64,000 nucleotides of DNA from Saururus chinensis (lineage: Eukaryota > Streptophyta > Magnoliopsida > Piperales > Saururaceae). Within the stretch, counting starts at the first letter, position 1. The number at the start of each line of letters is the position of its first letter. Location of the stretch: contig CP141148.1 of the NCBI GenBank assembly GCA_035235625.1, positions 19,593,057 through 19,657,056 of the forward strand, given 5' to 3'. Below, piece by piece: positions 11,597 to 21,866 of the stretch. The notes under the pieces were generated by a model. That model did not search any database. It saw only the letters and a list, made by a program, of their open reading frames with translations, and was not told the DNA's origin. A program made the position numbers and the translations under genes.

Positions 11597-12028
11597 TGTC
11601 ACGTACTACATTCTAGGCACCCTACCAATTGCCATTTTAGTTTATTTTTATATACTTTTTTTTATTTTTATGTATTTTCTTTTTTTATGTTTTATGGTGC
11701 AACCATGCCCGTACAGCCACTTTGGCTGCCACTCTAGCCATATACAAAAAATTTATTATGCTATATAGGGGGAGTGAGTAGTTGTGTTGTTCGTCATAAT
11801 GTTATTTCACCCATTGCTTGTAAACATGTTGATAGTGAATGCATCCATTTTCCATGCGTGTGTTCATTAATTTCCTTGCAATGTGACTTGCTTTTTGCCT
11901 CCTACCTCTTTGCTTCGCAACGCATCCGTGCAAGGCAAGCCATTCATCCCAAATAAAGGCTTGCTTGGTGGGCCTCAAGCCTGCAAGTGCGGCACAGTCG
12001 GCTGCCCAAGGGGCACATCCCTAATAGA
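11597..12028 (+). mobile_element. 3' LTR of internally deleted gypsy element
   Basis: Starts TGTCACGTACTAC just after the polypurine tract and ends near CTAATAGA. It is homologous along its length to 10723-11177, though it lacks a block present in the 5' copy (the GAGCGCCCACAAGTG region). A possible 4-bp flank pair GACC/GACT is too weak to call a target duplication. Confidence 0.75.
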
Positions 12029-12047
12029 CTGCCTCTATATATCCAAC

Positions 12048-12056
12048 TATAAATAG
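12048..12056 (+). promoter_or_regulatory. TATA box of germin-like pseudogene
   Basis: TATAAATAG lies 79 bp before the ATG at 12135 and 20 bp after the end of the upstream LTR, a typical plant core-promoter position. Confidence 0.6.
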
Positions 12057-12134
12057 CTCCTCATCCAAACTTTTGTCTTTAATAAGAGCATGTTTGTCAT
12101 CTTTCTTTTGAATACATTGATAAGAAAAACAAAG

Positions 12135-12830
12135 ATGGCATGTTCATCTCTAGATTTTGTTGTGCTCGCGCTCCTCTTCATGGACACTTCACTTGCCTTT
12201 GCATTTGATCCAAGTCCGCTTTAGGACTTGTGTGTTGTTGACCGCAACTCTCCTAGTAAGACATTAGCTTCACATCAACTATGAATAAACTAGAGGATTC
12301 CTCCAGTCCTGATGTTTGTGATGATAGCTAAAACAACTTTATCTATTGTTCTTTTTTAGTGCGCGTAAATGGCTTTGTCTTTAAGGACCCAAAGATGGCT
12401 ACACCAGAGGCAGATAGTTGGCCTCAACAATCTAGGCATATCCATGGTTAGGATAGACTATGCCCCATATGGCCAAAACCCTCCCCACACACACCCAAGG
12501 GCCACTGAGATCCTGATTGTGCTAGAAGGAACACTCTACGTTGGCTTTGTGACATCTAACCTTGTTAATCGCCTCGTAAGCAAGGTCCTCAATAAAGGAG
12601 ATGTGTTTGTCTTCCCAGAGGGACTCACCCATTTCCAATTTAATCCTGGCCAAACTAATGCAATTGCTATAGCTGGTCTAAGCAGCCAGAGTCCTCGTGT
12701 AATCACCATTGCTAATGCTATCTTCAGGTCGAAGCCACCAATCTTAGATGACATGTTGGCCAAGGCTTTCCAAGTGGACAAGAAAGTGGTGGACTACCTA
12801 CAATCTCGATTTTGGACGGACAACAACTAG
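12135..12830 (+). pseudogene. Germin-like protein pseudogene (cupin family)
   Basis: Germin-like proteins are secreted, manganese-binding cupins of the plant cell wall. Exon 1 (12135-12255) encodes a signal-peptide-like start, then the mature N-terminus FDPSPL, followed by a TAG at 12222-12224 where the family usually has glutamine, then DLCVVDRNSP. A donor GTAAGA follows at 12256, and the acceptor at 12359 leads to VNGF and KDPK. About 30 codons normally between the KDPK and GLNTLGIS regions are absent, and the two sides are out of frame. After that the cupin is well preserved to the stop at 12828-12830: [23 protein letters not shown] carries the metal-binding HxH and E of box 1, and box 2 has the later H in [13 protein letters not shown]. 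The deleted stretch lies before the first cupin box. With the nonsense codon and frameshift, a full product is not expected. A shorter cupin from an internal ATG at 12369 would lack a signal peptide. Confidence 0.85.
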
Positions 12831-13224
12831 ATGGTCCATGCTTGTTAGTATATCCTAGTTTCAATAAGAAGATTATGTATCGATACAATAAGTGGGACAT
12901 TCATTATTATTTTCAAGATTTACATTGCATTTGTATGGGGATTTCATTCAAGTAATAAGAATTTCAATAGATAATGAAATATAGCTTCCCGAGCATTGAT
13001 CAAAACATAGTCCCGCATTTAGGTTTTTTCACCAAATGTGTCTCTATTGAATGCAGACATGGAGTATTATGCATGGATATTTGGTTATTTGGGGTTGCCC
13101 CGAGAGAGATCATGTATGTAAGAGACATGCCCACATAAAAGTTATCATGTTTTAAAACTATTGTTCCATGGAAACATTTATGCTATGAGCTCTGCAGCAT
13201 TAGGCCATCACCAATATGTAATAT
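12831..13224. other. Germin 3' flank, no other gene
   Basis: Probable 3'UTR and flanking AT-rich sequence between the pseudogene and the Mutator-like element. Confidence 0.4.
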
Positions 13225-13233
13225 TTGGTTCAT

Positions 13234-13350
13234 GAGTTTTTTCCATATTACCTGGCCTAACATACAAATATTCCGTATTCCTTGGTTTTGTAAAAAATAT
13301 TTCATAGAACCTGGGTTTACATGATATTTTAAAAAATTAGACCAAAATAC
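13234..13350 (+). repeat. Left terminal inverted repeat of the Mutator-like element
   Basis: Pairs with 21115-21231 in inverted orientation, with scattered mismatches. The outermost 14 bases are identical. Confidence 0.8.
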
Positions 13351-13854
13351 CCCTACAACAAGGGTTAGGTTTTAAAATCGTGTAAATTAGTTGTGACGAC
13401 TCATAAACAATGAGGAGATCAGAGTTTAGTGACGATTTGTGATTTTACCTGGCAATTTTCATCAACAACAAATTCTGATTTCTATTTGGTGATTGTCGGC
13501 CTCCCTCACTTCATCGGCGATCGTTCTTCTCTATTTTTTGTCAAAAAATTTCTAACCACATAAAAATTGTTAACCACATAAACTATTTATTCCTACAAAG
13601 GAGATCAAGATGACACTACAACTCTAAAAATGAATCTTGAGGGACTATCCAGGGAGAACAAGGTTATATAAGAATGAAGAAGGATGTAATTGCTAAGGAA
13701 GGGCACTGTATAATAGCCATGATAGCCTCCTACCCTATTGTGCAAAGAGGGACTCTAGTATAATTTTTATATGTAAATTTTATTATGTAGAACATCTTAT
13801 GTAAGCATGTACACGATCTTAGAGGTTTTCATCCCTAACTTGATGAACAATTGT

Positions 13855-14026
13855 ATCAATAACAAATATTGGCGAATGTCATGTTATCAATAACACGCTA
13901 TGACGGATATAGTGTTATCAACAACACACTATGACGAATATCGTATTATAGTATATGCGATATGTCATATTATCATTAACACATATTGTTGGCATATCGT
14001 GTTATCAATAACATGATATGGCAAAT
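13855..14026. repeat. Hairpin minisatellite, left block
   Basis: Degenerate ~31-bp units of the form GTGTTATCAATAACACGCTATG + ACGAATATC. Each unit has an inverted repeat GTGTTAT/ATAACAC around a 2-base loop. The array is interrupted by the gypsy insertion and resumes at 19892. Confidence 0.8.
14022..14026. repeat. Target-site duplication CAAAT (left)
   Basis: CAAAT directly before the 3' LTR, matched exactly at 19887-19891 after the outermost 5' LTR copy. It marks one integration event for the whole 14027-19886 block. Confidence 0.85.
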
Positions 14027-14367
14027 TGATGTGCCCGGTGTAGGCACAATCGGTACCTAGGAGATCTATGCAGGGAAAGGGGAGAAGTAAGGAAGAAAGG
14101 GGAGAAACACAGAGTTCTTCAATTGCCTAACCCAAAATAAGAGAGAGAGCCACCCCATATACGGACTACTAGTTCCCTAGGGAGTCATGCCACCTAGACC
14201 AGGCCGGCCCGGTTCCCTAGGAATTATGCCAGTTAGTGGGTCGGCTAGCCCGGGCCACTAACTGAACCAGCACAGTACGAAAGCAAAATACTAACTATTA
14301 CAATAATAAATAGTTCAATACAACTAAGTAAAAGTAAGAACGTAGAGTCTAATCATCGTTCACAACA
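14027..14367 (-). mobile_element. 3' LTR of nested Ty3/gypsy element
   Basis: Runs on the + strand from TGATGTGCCCGG to CACAACA; it is the downstream LTR for an element transcribed on the - strand. A polypurine-like GGTGGAG precedes it on the - strand. It differs from the two right-hand LTR copies at roughly twenty sites by eye. Confidence 0.85.
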
Positions 14368-14383
14368 CTCCACCATGCTTCAG

Positions 14384-16320
14384 CTATTCGCCTTGTCCGC
14401 AAGGCGACCAAGCTGGATAATGAGCTAAAAACTCATCCTTAGGCATCCACGTAGAATCCTCCAGCGGCTGGCCCAGCCAAGAAAGCAAGACCTTAGTAAC
14501 AATGTGACCAGAGCGATGAACCCAGCGCTTCTCAAGCACAGATGCAGGAACAGGGTCAGACGACAGAACTGGGCCCATCAAGGGAGGAGGAGCACCCACA
14601 GCCAAGGACATGCCACCCACAAACCGCCTAAGACGGGATACATGAAAAACAGGATGAACCGAGGATTCAGGTGGCAAGGTAAGGCGGTAAGCGACTAGAC
14701 CAATGCGCTCCTCCACAGCATAGGGACCACAGAACTGGGGGGGCGAGCTTGGAGTGCTCAGGCTGAAACAAAGAAGTCTGGCGCTATGGCAAAACAGAAA
14801 CATAAACTAAGTCAGCCACTTTAAACTCCCGATCGGTATGGTGGCCATCATAAAGCTACTTCATCTGGTTCTGAGCAGAAGCTAAATTCACCTTTAGCTG
14901 ATGCAAGTGCTTGTCTCGAGTCTGAAGTATATAGTCCACCTCAGCCACAGAGGAACAGTGAGGTACATAAGACAAGATTGTCAGTGGTGGACGGCCATAC
15001 AACACCTCAAAAGGAGTAAAGCCAACACGCATATGATAGGCGGTATTATAAGACCACTCCACCCATGGAAGAAGCTAAAGCCACTGACAAGGTTGCGTTA
15101 TGGTGAAACACCTAAGATACTACTCCAGACAACGATTAAACCACCTCGGTCTGACGTCGGTCTGAGGGTGATAAGCAGTGCTCATATGAAGAGAAGTCCC
15201 CTGTAAAGCAAAGAACTCCCGCCAAAACTGAGAAATGAATATTCGATCATGATCGAAAACAATAGTGTGAGGCATACCATGGAGTTTCGCCACCTCCCGA
15301 ACATAAAGCTCAGCCACTGCCTTGGCAGTGAAAGGATGGCCCAACACACAGAAATGAGCATACTTGGATAGGCAGTCGGCCACAACCATGATCACTGACT
15401 TACCTTGCACCAGAGACAAGGCCTTGACAAAGTCCATCGAGATATCCTCCCATACCTTATCAGGAATAGGCAAGGGTTGCAACAACCCAGCGGGAGAAGT
15501 CGTGAAGGCCTTGGCCCTCTGACAAATATCACAAGCAGCCACATACTCATGGACAGCCCGGCAAATACCCAACCATAAGAAACTCTGGCTGACCCTCTTA
15601 TAGGTGCGGAAAGCCCCCTCATGACCGGCCACTAGAGAGTCGTGGAAATGAGAAATAATGCGGTGGCGAAGATCAGCTACATCGGGTACCCACAGTTGGT
15701 CCTTCCAAAAAAGGAGGGCGTCCCACCAGACATAGAAGGGGTGGGCAGCAAGATTGGTATGGAGGGCGGCAATCAGGACTTGCGTCGAAGCATCATCAAG
15801 GTAGGCCTGCTTCAACTCATCAATAAATGGACAAGATAAGGTAGAGAAAGCCAAGCAAGAGCCCGGGGAAGGGATGCGAGAGAGAGCGTCGGCCACTGTG
15901 TTCTCATAACCCTTCTTGTAAACGATCTCATAATCATATCCCAAGAGTTTGCTGACCCACCGCTGCTGAGACGGAGTGGACACCCGTTGTTCCAAGAAAT
16001 ACTTCAGGGGCTAATGGTCCGTGCGAATCAGGAACCGGCGACCCAGTAGGTAGGGCCGCCACTTGGCGATAGCGAGGACGATGGCCAGCATTTCTTTTTC
16101 ATACATGGACAGGGACAAGGAGCGGCCAGCCAAGGCCTTGCTGAAGTAGGCAATGGGACATTCGTCATGTAAAAGAACCGCCCCAAGCCCGAAATCTGAC
16201 GCGTCCATCTCTACCACAAATGGTCGACTGAAATCAGACAAGATCAAGATAGGGGCAGTGGCCATAGCCTTCTTCAGCCCTTCGAATGCCTCTTGAGCAG
16301 CCGCAGTCGAAGCAAAAGCC
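14384..16320 (-). pseudogene. Broken gypsy RNase H and integrase region
   Basis: Fragments in element order: RNase H (16011-16265) with VEMDASDFGLGAVL, PIAYFSKAL, MYEKEMLAIV and IRTDH; a stop just after the TDH motif; then 15120-15995 with VADALSR, an integrase H2C2 finger (HDSLVAGHE ... CDICQR) and the integrase core with DISMDFV and, further on, TAYHPQTD. Just past that motif a one-base loss and a one-base gain scramble about six codons and remove the region of the catalytic glutamate. Further pieces lie at 14856-15062 (GFTPFEVLYGRPP) and 14384-14803 (HPVFHVSRLRR and a chromo-like tail). The element makes no intact integrase. Confidence 0.85.
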
Positions 16321-17942
16321 CCTTTTTTTAACAGCTCTGTGAGAGGCTAAGCCAACTCCCCATATCAACTAATGAATCGCCTATAGTAACCAATGAGGCC
16401 CAGAAACCCACGGAGCGCCCGGACGCATGTTGGTGCTGGCCAAGATAGCATGGCAGCCACCTTTGCTAGATCTGTGGCCACACCGTCCCCCGATATAATA
16501 TGGACTAAATAATCAACCTGTGGGCTGCCGAAAGAGCACTTCGAACGCTTAAGAAATAAGGAATTGTCTCATAGAATAGAAAAGACCGACCTGAGATGTG
16601 TCAAGTGCTCTCCCCATGACCAGCTGTATACCAAGATATCATCAAAGAAAACCAATATATAGCGGCGAAGGAAAGGCCTAAAGAGGTCATTCATGAGGCA
16701 CTAGAATGTGGAGGGAGCATTGGTCAATCCAAACAGCATGACGTGGAACTCAAAATGGCCGCCAAAGCATTGGTCAACCCAAACGGCTTGACGAGGAACT
16801 CAAAATGGCCATCATGAGTCCGAAAGGCGGTCTTGTGCACATCAGCGGCCTTCATCTGGATCTGATGGTAACCTGAACGAAGGTCGAGTTTACTGAATAC
16901 TGTGGCACCAGTCAGCTCGTCCAACAACTCCTCAATCACCAGAATAGGATATTTGTCTGACGACATTCAAGGTGCGGTAATCGACACAAAATCGCCATGT
17001 ACCGTCCATCTTCCGTACAAGTAACACCGGCAACGAGTAGGAACTCGTGCTAGGACGGATGATCCTGAACTAAAGTATGCCTGCTACGAGACTCTCAATC
17101 TCTGATTTCTGCATGTGTGGGTAACGATAAGGTCGGACATTGGCCGGTGCTACTTCAGGGATGATAGCAATCTGGTGGTCGTGAGAGCGGATGGGAGGGA
17201 GACCCTGCGGCTCAGCGAACAAGTTCTGGTGGGCTGCCAATAACTCCTGGAGATCCGGTTGCATCCCTCCCTGTGTCACCTCATTGGTAGCACGCTGCTG
17301 CAAAAGGAGCCCTTGGGGGGCGAACCGGAAGAAAGAACTCAAAGGAAGGGCAGAGAGAAGGGTGCCTAGCCTAGAGCTTTCCAGCCGAACATGCTGCCCC
17401 TGGAGCTCGAAATCCATCCACATGTCACGGAAGTTCCATACCACATCGCCGAGCTCCTGAAGCCACTGCACGCCTAACACAATGTCTGCCCCTTTTGTAG
17501 GCAGGAAGAAGAGGTCAGTGATGAATGCGTGGCCCTGGACAGAAAGCGTGACCTGCGCACACACCCCGTTGCTCTTGAGGTGCTTTCCATCTCCAATCAA
17601 CATGTCAAAGGGCTTCGAATCAGAGACAAAACAGCCTAGTCGATGGGCAACCTTGTCATTAATGAAATTATGGGTAGACCCGATGTCGATCAGAATAGCC
17701 ACTTGTTGCCGCTTGAGGTAACCTTGGACTCGCATCGTGCGGGGAGTACATGCCCCTGAAAAAGCATGAATTGAAATCTCGAGTAACACATCCTCAGTAA
17801 CCAACGATACAGAGCTATCCATCCCCTCGCCATCATCATCAATCTCCACAACTAGAAGGCTTCCCTTGACAGAACAACGGTGCCTAGGAATGAATTTCTC
17901 GTTACAGCGAAAACATTGCCCCTTCAAACTGCATTCCTCCAT
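16320..17942 (-). pseudogene. Broken gypsy protease and reverse transcriptase region
   Basis: The frame 17070-17942 starts with a zinc knuckle variant CFRCNEKFIPRHRC, then an aspartic protease motif reading DIGSTHNF, in which the usual DTG triad has isoleucine for threonine, then VLGVQWLQELG and the start of reverse transcriptase. 16724-16966 carries [13 protein letters not shown], the first catalytic aspartate motif. The second motif FFDDILVYS is legible on the - strand, with its FFDD codons at 16638-16649. Several frameshifts lie between, one caused by a 50-nt tandem duplication at 16717-16816. Confidence 0.85.
16717..16816 (-). repeat. 50-nt tandem duplication in reverse transcriptase
   Basis: GCATTGGTCAA(T/C)CCAAAC starts at 16717 and again at 16767, each followed by GGAACTCAAAATGGCC. 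Fifty is not a multiple of three, so the copy shifts the frame. Confidence 0.8.
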
Positions 17943-19069
17943 CTAAGCCGGTGTGAGGCGACGGACAATAGGACCTGCTGGGGCGGCCTGCTGGCTGGGG
18001 AGGCTAGGTACCAAGCTACTGGTGGGCGTGGCCAAGGGGTTGGTGCTGAGAGCAGACCGAGGCAAAGGCTCAAGCTGCCCCCCCCTGTGCTGCCTAGCCA
18101 GTTTTTCCTCTTCGATGCGAGCATGGCGCACTACGTCCCTCATGTTGGCACAAGGAAAATGCCACATCTCTTCCGAAATCTCAGGCTTGAGGCCGCGTTT
18201 GAAGGTACCCACAAAGCAGCCACTGGCTAATCAGGAAGTCGATTGGCCACCTTCATAAACTCTATATAGTATGCTCGGACGGTGGTGGTTTGGCGCAGGG
18301 AGAATAGCATTTCGCTGAAGTCTTGGAATTCATTCTGCCCAAACTGAATACAAAGCTCATTGGAAAAGGCTGCCCATGTGGGGTAGTGCACCTCTTTTTC
18401 AAAATTCTGGAACTAGACTAAAGCGTCCCCATCGAGGTGGAAGGCAGCGATATGCAGACGTTCAGCCTCAGAATGCATCCCTTGATAAGCGAAGAACTTT
18501 TTCGCCTTGTACAACCATTCCACAGGATTGTCATCCCCATTGTAGTGGGCAAACTGTAGGCGAGCCAAACGGGGTTTTGCCCCCCGGCGTTGCCCGCCAT
18601 GATGCCCGAGATACTCGTCCCACTCCTCCTCAGTGTCCTGAAACTGATTTGGAGGGGGCGACATCATAGGGACATTTTCTCGAACACCTGGTGTGGCTCG
18701 CATATCCCAGGCCCAAGGTCTCCCTTCCAGCGCTGGGTTACCAGTGCCAAATCGCATCGGACTTGGGAAGACCCTTGCGTCCATGTCTACCGGTGCTGGA
18801 GGACAGGGAACTGCAGGTTCGAGAGGCTACGATGGCCCACCCCTCTCTGAGGCAGTGTGGGGCGGTCCAGGTAGGATGGACGCTGCACGCACAGTCTCCA
18901 TACTGATCAGATGCACGTTCATGGCCTGCAGCAAGGCCATCAGCTTGGACATAGTGGGTTCACCGGTTGTTGCAGGGGAGTCCTTCTGGTTGTTCGCGGA
19001 CCCTGAGGCCGAAACTTCCTTCTCCGGAAGAACCTCGGGAACAGCTGCAGCTTGCTTACCTCTGGCCAT
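17943..19069 (-). pseudogene. Broken gypsy gag region
   Basis: The likely start ATG is at 19069-19067 (MARGKQAAAVPEVLPEKEV), just inside the primer site. Pieces follow at 18413-18784, with the retrotransposon gag signature RLQFAHYNGDDNPVEWLYKAK, and 17943-18212, with EMWHFPCANMRDVVRHARIEEE. Frames are separated by stops and shifts. Gag would form the virus-like particle of the transposition cycle; this copy is not expected to be functional. Confidence 0.8.
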
Positions 19070-19086
19070 GGCCGGGGATCGTAAAT

Positions 19087-19098
19087 GCTCTGATACCA
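19087..19098 (-). other. Primer binding site of nested gypsy (inner)
   Basis: On the - strand TGGTATCAGAGC, complementary to the initiator-Met tRNA 3' end, adjacent to the LTR copy that begins at 19100. Confidence 0.85.
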
Positions 19099-19099
19099 A

Positions 19100-19420
19100 T
19101 GATGTGCCCGGTGTAGGCACAATCGGTACTTAGGAGATCTACGCAGGGAAAGGGGAGAAATAAGGAAGAAAGGGGAGAAACACAGAGTTCTTCAATTGCC
19201 TAACCCAAAACAAGAGAGAGAGCCACCCCATATAGGACCAATCCCCTAGGGAGTCATGCCACCTAGACTAGGCCGGCCCAGTTCCCTAGGAATTATGCCA
19301 GTTAGTGGGTCAGCTAGCCCGGGCCATTAACTGAACCTACACAGTACTAAAGCAAATACTAACTATTACAATAATAAATAGTTCAATGCAACTAAGTAAA
19401 AGTAAGAAAGTAGAGTCTGA
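19100..19420 (-). mobile_element. Inner 5' LTR copy, truncated by tandem duplication
   Basis: About 321 bp, nearly identical to 19551-19871 but lacking the outermost ~15 bases; it ends abruptly at GAGTCTGA, where a gag fragment begins. Confidence 0.85.
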
Positions 19421-19550
19421 CTGCAGGGGAGTCCTTCTAGTTGTTCGCGGACCCTGAGGCCGAAACTTCCTTCTCCGGAAGAACCTCAGGAACAGCTGCA
19501 GCTTGCTTACCTCTGGCCATGGCAGGGGATCGTAAATGCTCCGATACCAA
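19421..19550 (-). pseudogene. Duplicated gag start and second primer site
   Basis: Copy of 18970-19099 with about four substitutions, including the gag start and a primer site (19538-19549) with one base changed. It is part of a 451-bp tandem duplication; the offset between the two TGATGTGCCC starts (19100 and 19551) is exactly 451. Confidence 0.85.
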
Positions 19551-19886
19551 TGATGTGCCCGGTGTAGGCACAATCGGTACTTAGGAGATCTACGCAGGGA
19601 AAGGGGAGAAATAAGGAAGAAAGGGGAGAAACACAGAGTTCTTTAATTGCCTAACCCAAAACAAGAGAGAGAGCCACCCCATATAGGACCAGTCCCCTAG
19701 GGAGTCATGCCACCTAGACTAGGCTGGCCCAGTTCCCTAGGAATTATGCCAGTTAGTGGGTCAGCTAGCCCGGGCCATTAACTGAACCTACACAGTACTA
19801 AAGCAAATACTAACTATTACAATAATAAATAGTTCAATGCAACTAAGTAAAAGTAAGAAAGTAGAGTCTGATCATCGTGCACAGCA
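19551..19886 (-). mobile_element. Outer 5' LTR of nested gypsy element
   Basis: 336-bp LTR from TGATGTGCCC to CACAGCA, followed by the target duplication CAAAT at 19887-19891. It is closer to the inner 5' copy (about three differences by eye) than to the 3' LTR. Confidence 0.85.
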
Positions 19887-19891
19887 CAAAT

Positions 19892-20555
19892 ATCTTGTAT
19901 CGATAACATGCTGTGACAAATATCGTGTTATGGATAACACGCTATGAAAAATATTGTGTTATTAATAACACGCTTTGACGAATATCGTATTAACGTATAT
20001 GCAATATAGAGGATATCGTAGCATATTGCATTATCAATAAAACATATTGTTGGCATATTGTGGTATCGATAACATGCTATTCCAAATATCGTGTTATCAA
20101 TAGCACACTATGGCGAATATCATGTTATAGTATATACGATATAGAGGAAAATAAATAATACGTCTTATTGGCATATTGTGTTATTGTTAACACGCTATGC
20201 CAAATATCGTATTATCAATAACACGCTATGGCGAATATTGTGTTATTGATAATATGCTATAGTGAATATCGTGTTATTGATAACACGCTTTGGAGAATAT
20301 TGTATTATTGTATATGCAATATAGAGGATATCGTAGCATATTGTATATCAATAAGACGCATTGTTGGCATATCATGTTATTGATAACATGTTATGGTGAA
20401 TATCATGTTATTGATAACACACAATGGCAAATATTGCGTTATTGTGTATGCAATATGGAGGATATCATATTATGGGTTGTCAGCTCAAAGAATACATATC
20501 GTATTATCAATAATACATTTTATTGACATATCGTGTTATCGTATATGCGATATGG
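19892..20555. repeat. Hairpin minisatellite, right block
   Basis: Continuation of the 13855-14026 array: many units of TATCGTGTTAT(C/T)(A/G)ATAACACGCTATG(G/A)(C/A)GAA, mixed with a longer variant containing GTATATGCAATATAGAGGATATCGTAGCATATTG. The short frames here are repeat artefacts. Confidence 0.85.
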
Positions 20556-21114
20556 ATTAATTATTGGACATGGGCCATGTGGAGTATGAGATTTTTGGTC
20601 CGTTTAATGGGGGCCATCCTCTCGTTCTCGCATTCTCAGAAGTCTGGCGAGTCATGCAGAGTCGATGTATTCTACTTGATTTCCTTCAGATTCGCTCTAC
20701 TCCCAAAAATCCTTTCTTTTTGCCCCATCCAATCCCCATTTGCGGCAAGTCTCTGGAGTCCTTCAATCTGTTCTAAACGCAATCCAGTTTTACAAATTGT
20801 CGAAACTATCTATTTGTTGCAATTCAGCAAACACTAAAGTCGCTTCCTTTCTTATTCCCTATTTTGAATTCTGTTATTTTCGTGTGTATTTTTAACTAGG
20901 AACCAGTTTTTGGATTGAAACCAGGAGGTGGCTCAGTTATGGTTCATTCTTTGGAACACATGATTGAGAAGGAGAAATTTTTTACTTTCTATCGATCATC
21001 TTTAAGTGGTTAATTTATTCTCTGTATGCTTGCTATATGTTTTGATTTTGTTTATACAAATCTATGCCATCGTCGGTAATTCGTCACTAATAATTAGATA
21101 AGAATTTGGGTATG
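20556..21114. other. Interior of Mutator-like element, possible captured DNA
   Basis: Non-repetitive, more balanced composition than the flanking array. A 104-codon frame begins in the array at 20523 and continues here, but I recognise no domain. It could be a captured gene fragment (Pack-MULE). Confidence 0.35.
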
Positions 21115-21231
21115 AGTTTATTTGTGACCTAAGGGTATATTTGTCCTAAACCAGGTCATATGGGATTAAGTGTTAAAATCCAAGGAATATGAAATATTTG
21201 TATATCGAGCCAGGTACTATGGAAAAAACTC
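21115..21231 (-). repeat. Right terminal inverted repeat of the Mutator-like element
   Basis: Complement of the left terminal repeat; ends AAAAAACTC immediately before the second TTGGTTCAT. Confidence 0.8.
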
Positions 21232-21240
21232 TTGGTTCAT

Positions 21241-21866
21241 TATTTATGAAGTAACTTAGTACCTAAGAGATCAAATTGTTTGCACAAACACTTGCCTATT
21301 TTGGCTATAACATAAGTTAAGTATCCAAGTGACGTTGATGATTTTATAGCAGATTAATCAGCACTTAAGTGAAAGTATCAAACAAACAAACCATATGTGT
21401 ATGACGTGCTGATCAGACCAAGATGAATAGATGCTGGTTAAGACCAAAGTCATAGGATCACAATTAATTGTACCGCAGAGTCTAAGACAATTAGGAAAAG
21501 TGTTAAAAGATTAAAAGCAATATCCATCACAAACTAACTTGGTAATATGACCATTTCAATCAACTGTCCTAAGTCTATCTAACAAGGGCATTGCCTCAGT
21601 AGGCTCACCTTCCTGCTTTTTCTTCACCCGTAAAAAAACTTACCAAATCTTGGTCCCATTTAATGATACGTTGAAAGAACACGGTAGCAGTTTTCATCAT
21701 TTAAACTTGTGTAATCAAATATTAATTTTTTTAATATTAGTCTGAATTTTATGTGTTTAATCTGAATTAAAATTTTAATTTGTAATTCTTGTATCTTGCT
21801 GCTTATTATTTGTATATATCATTGTACTGTCTATGCTACAGAAAGACTGGTCACAAAACTAAGTCC
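21241..21866. other. No gene recognised
   Basis: AT-rich sequence between the Mutator-like element and a solo LTR. Confidence 0.4.

Larger units (their letters stand above)
13225..21240. mobile_element. Mutator-like element with 9-bp TSD, containing nested gypsy
   Basis: Perfect 9-bp direct repeats TTGGTTCAT (13225-13233 and 21232-21240) flank inverted ends. The left end begins GAGTTTTTTCCATA at 13234. The right end, read on the opposite strand from 21231, begins with the same bases, and similarity continues for about 110 bp (shared ACCTGGC, ATACAAATATT, ATTCCTTGG, ACCTGG). Long terminal repeats with a 9-bp duplication are diagnostic of Mutator-like elements. Without the nested retrotransposon it would be about 2.1 kb and has no transposase, so it is non-autonomous. 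The non-repeat interior (13380-13850 and 20560-21120) may be captured host sequence. Confidence 0.85.

Noticed and set aside
12536-12781. - strand frame over the germin exon
   Set aside because: Antisense shadow of the cupin coding sequence.
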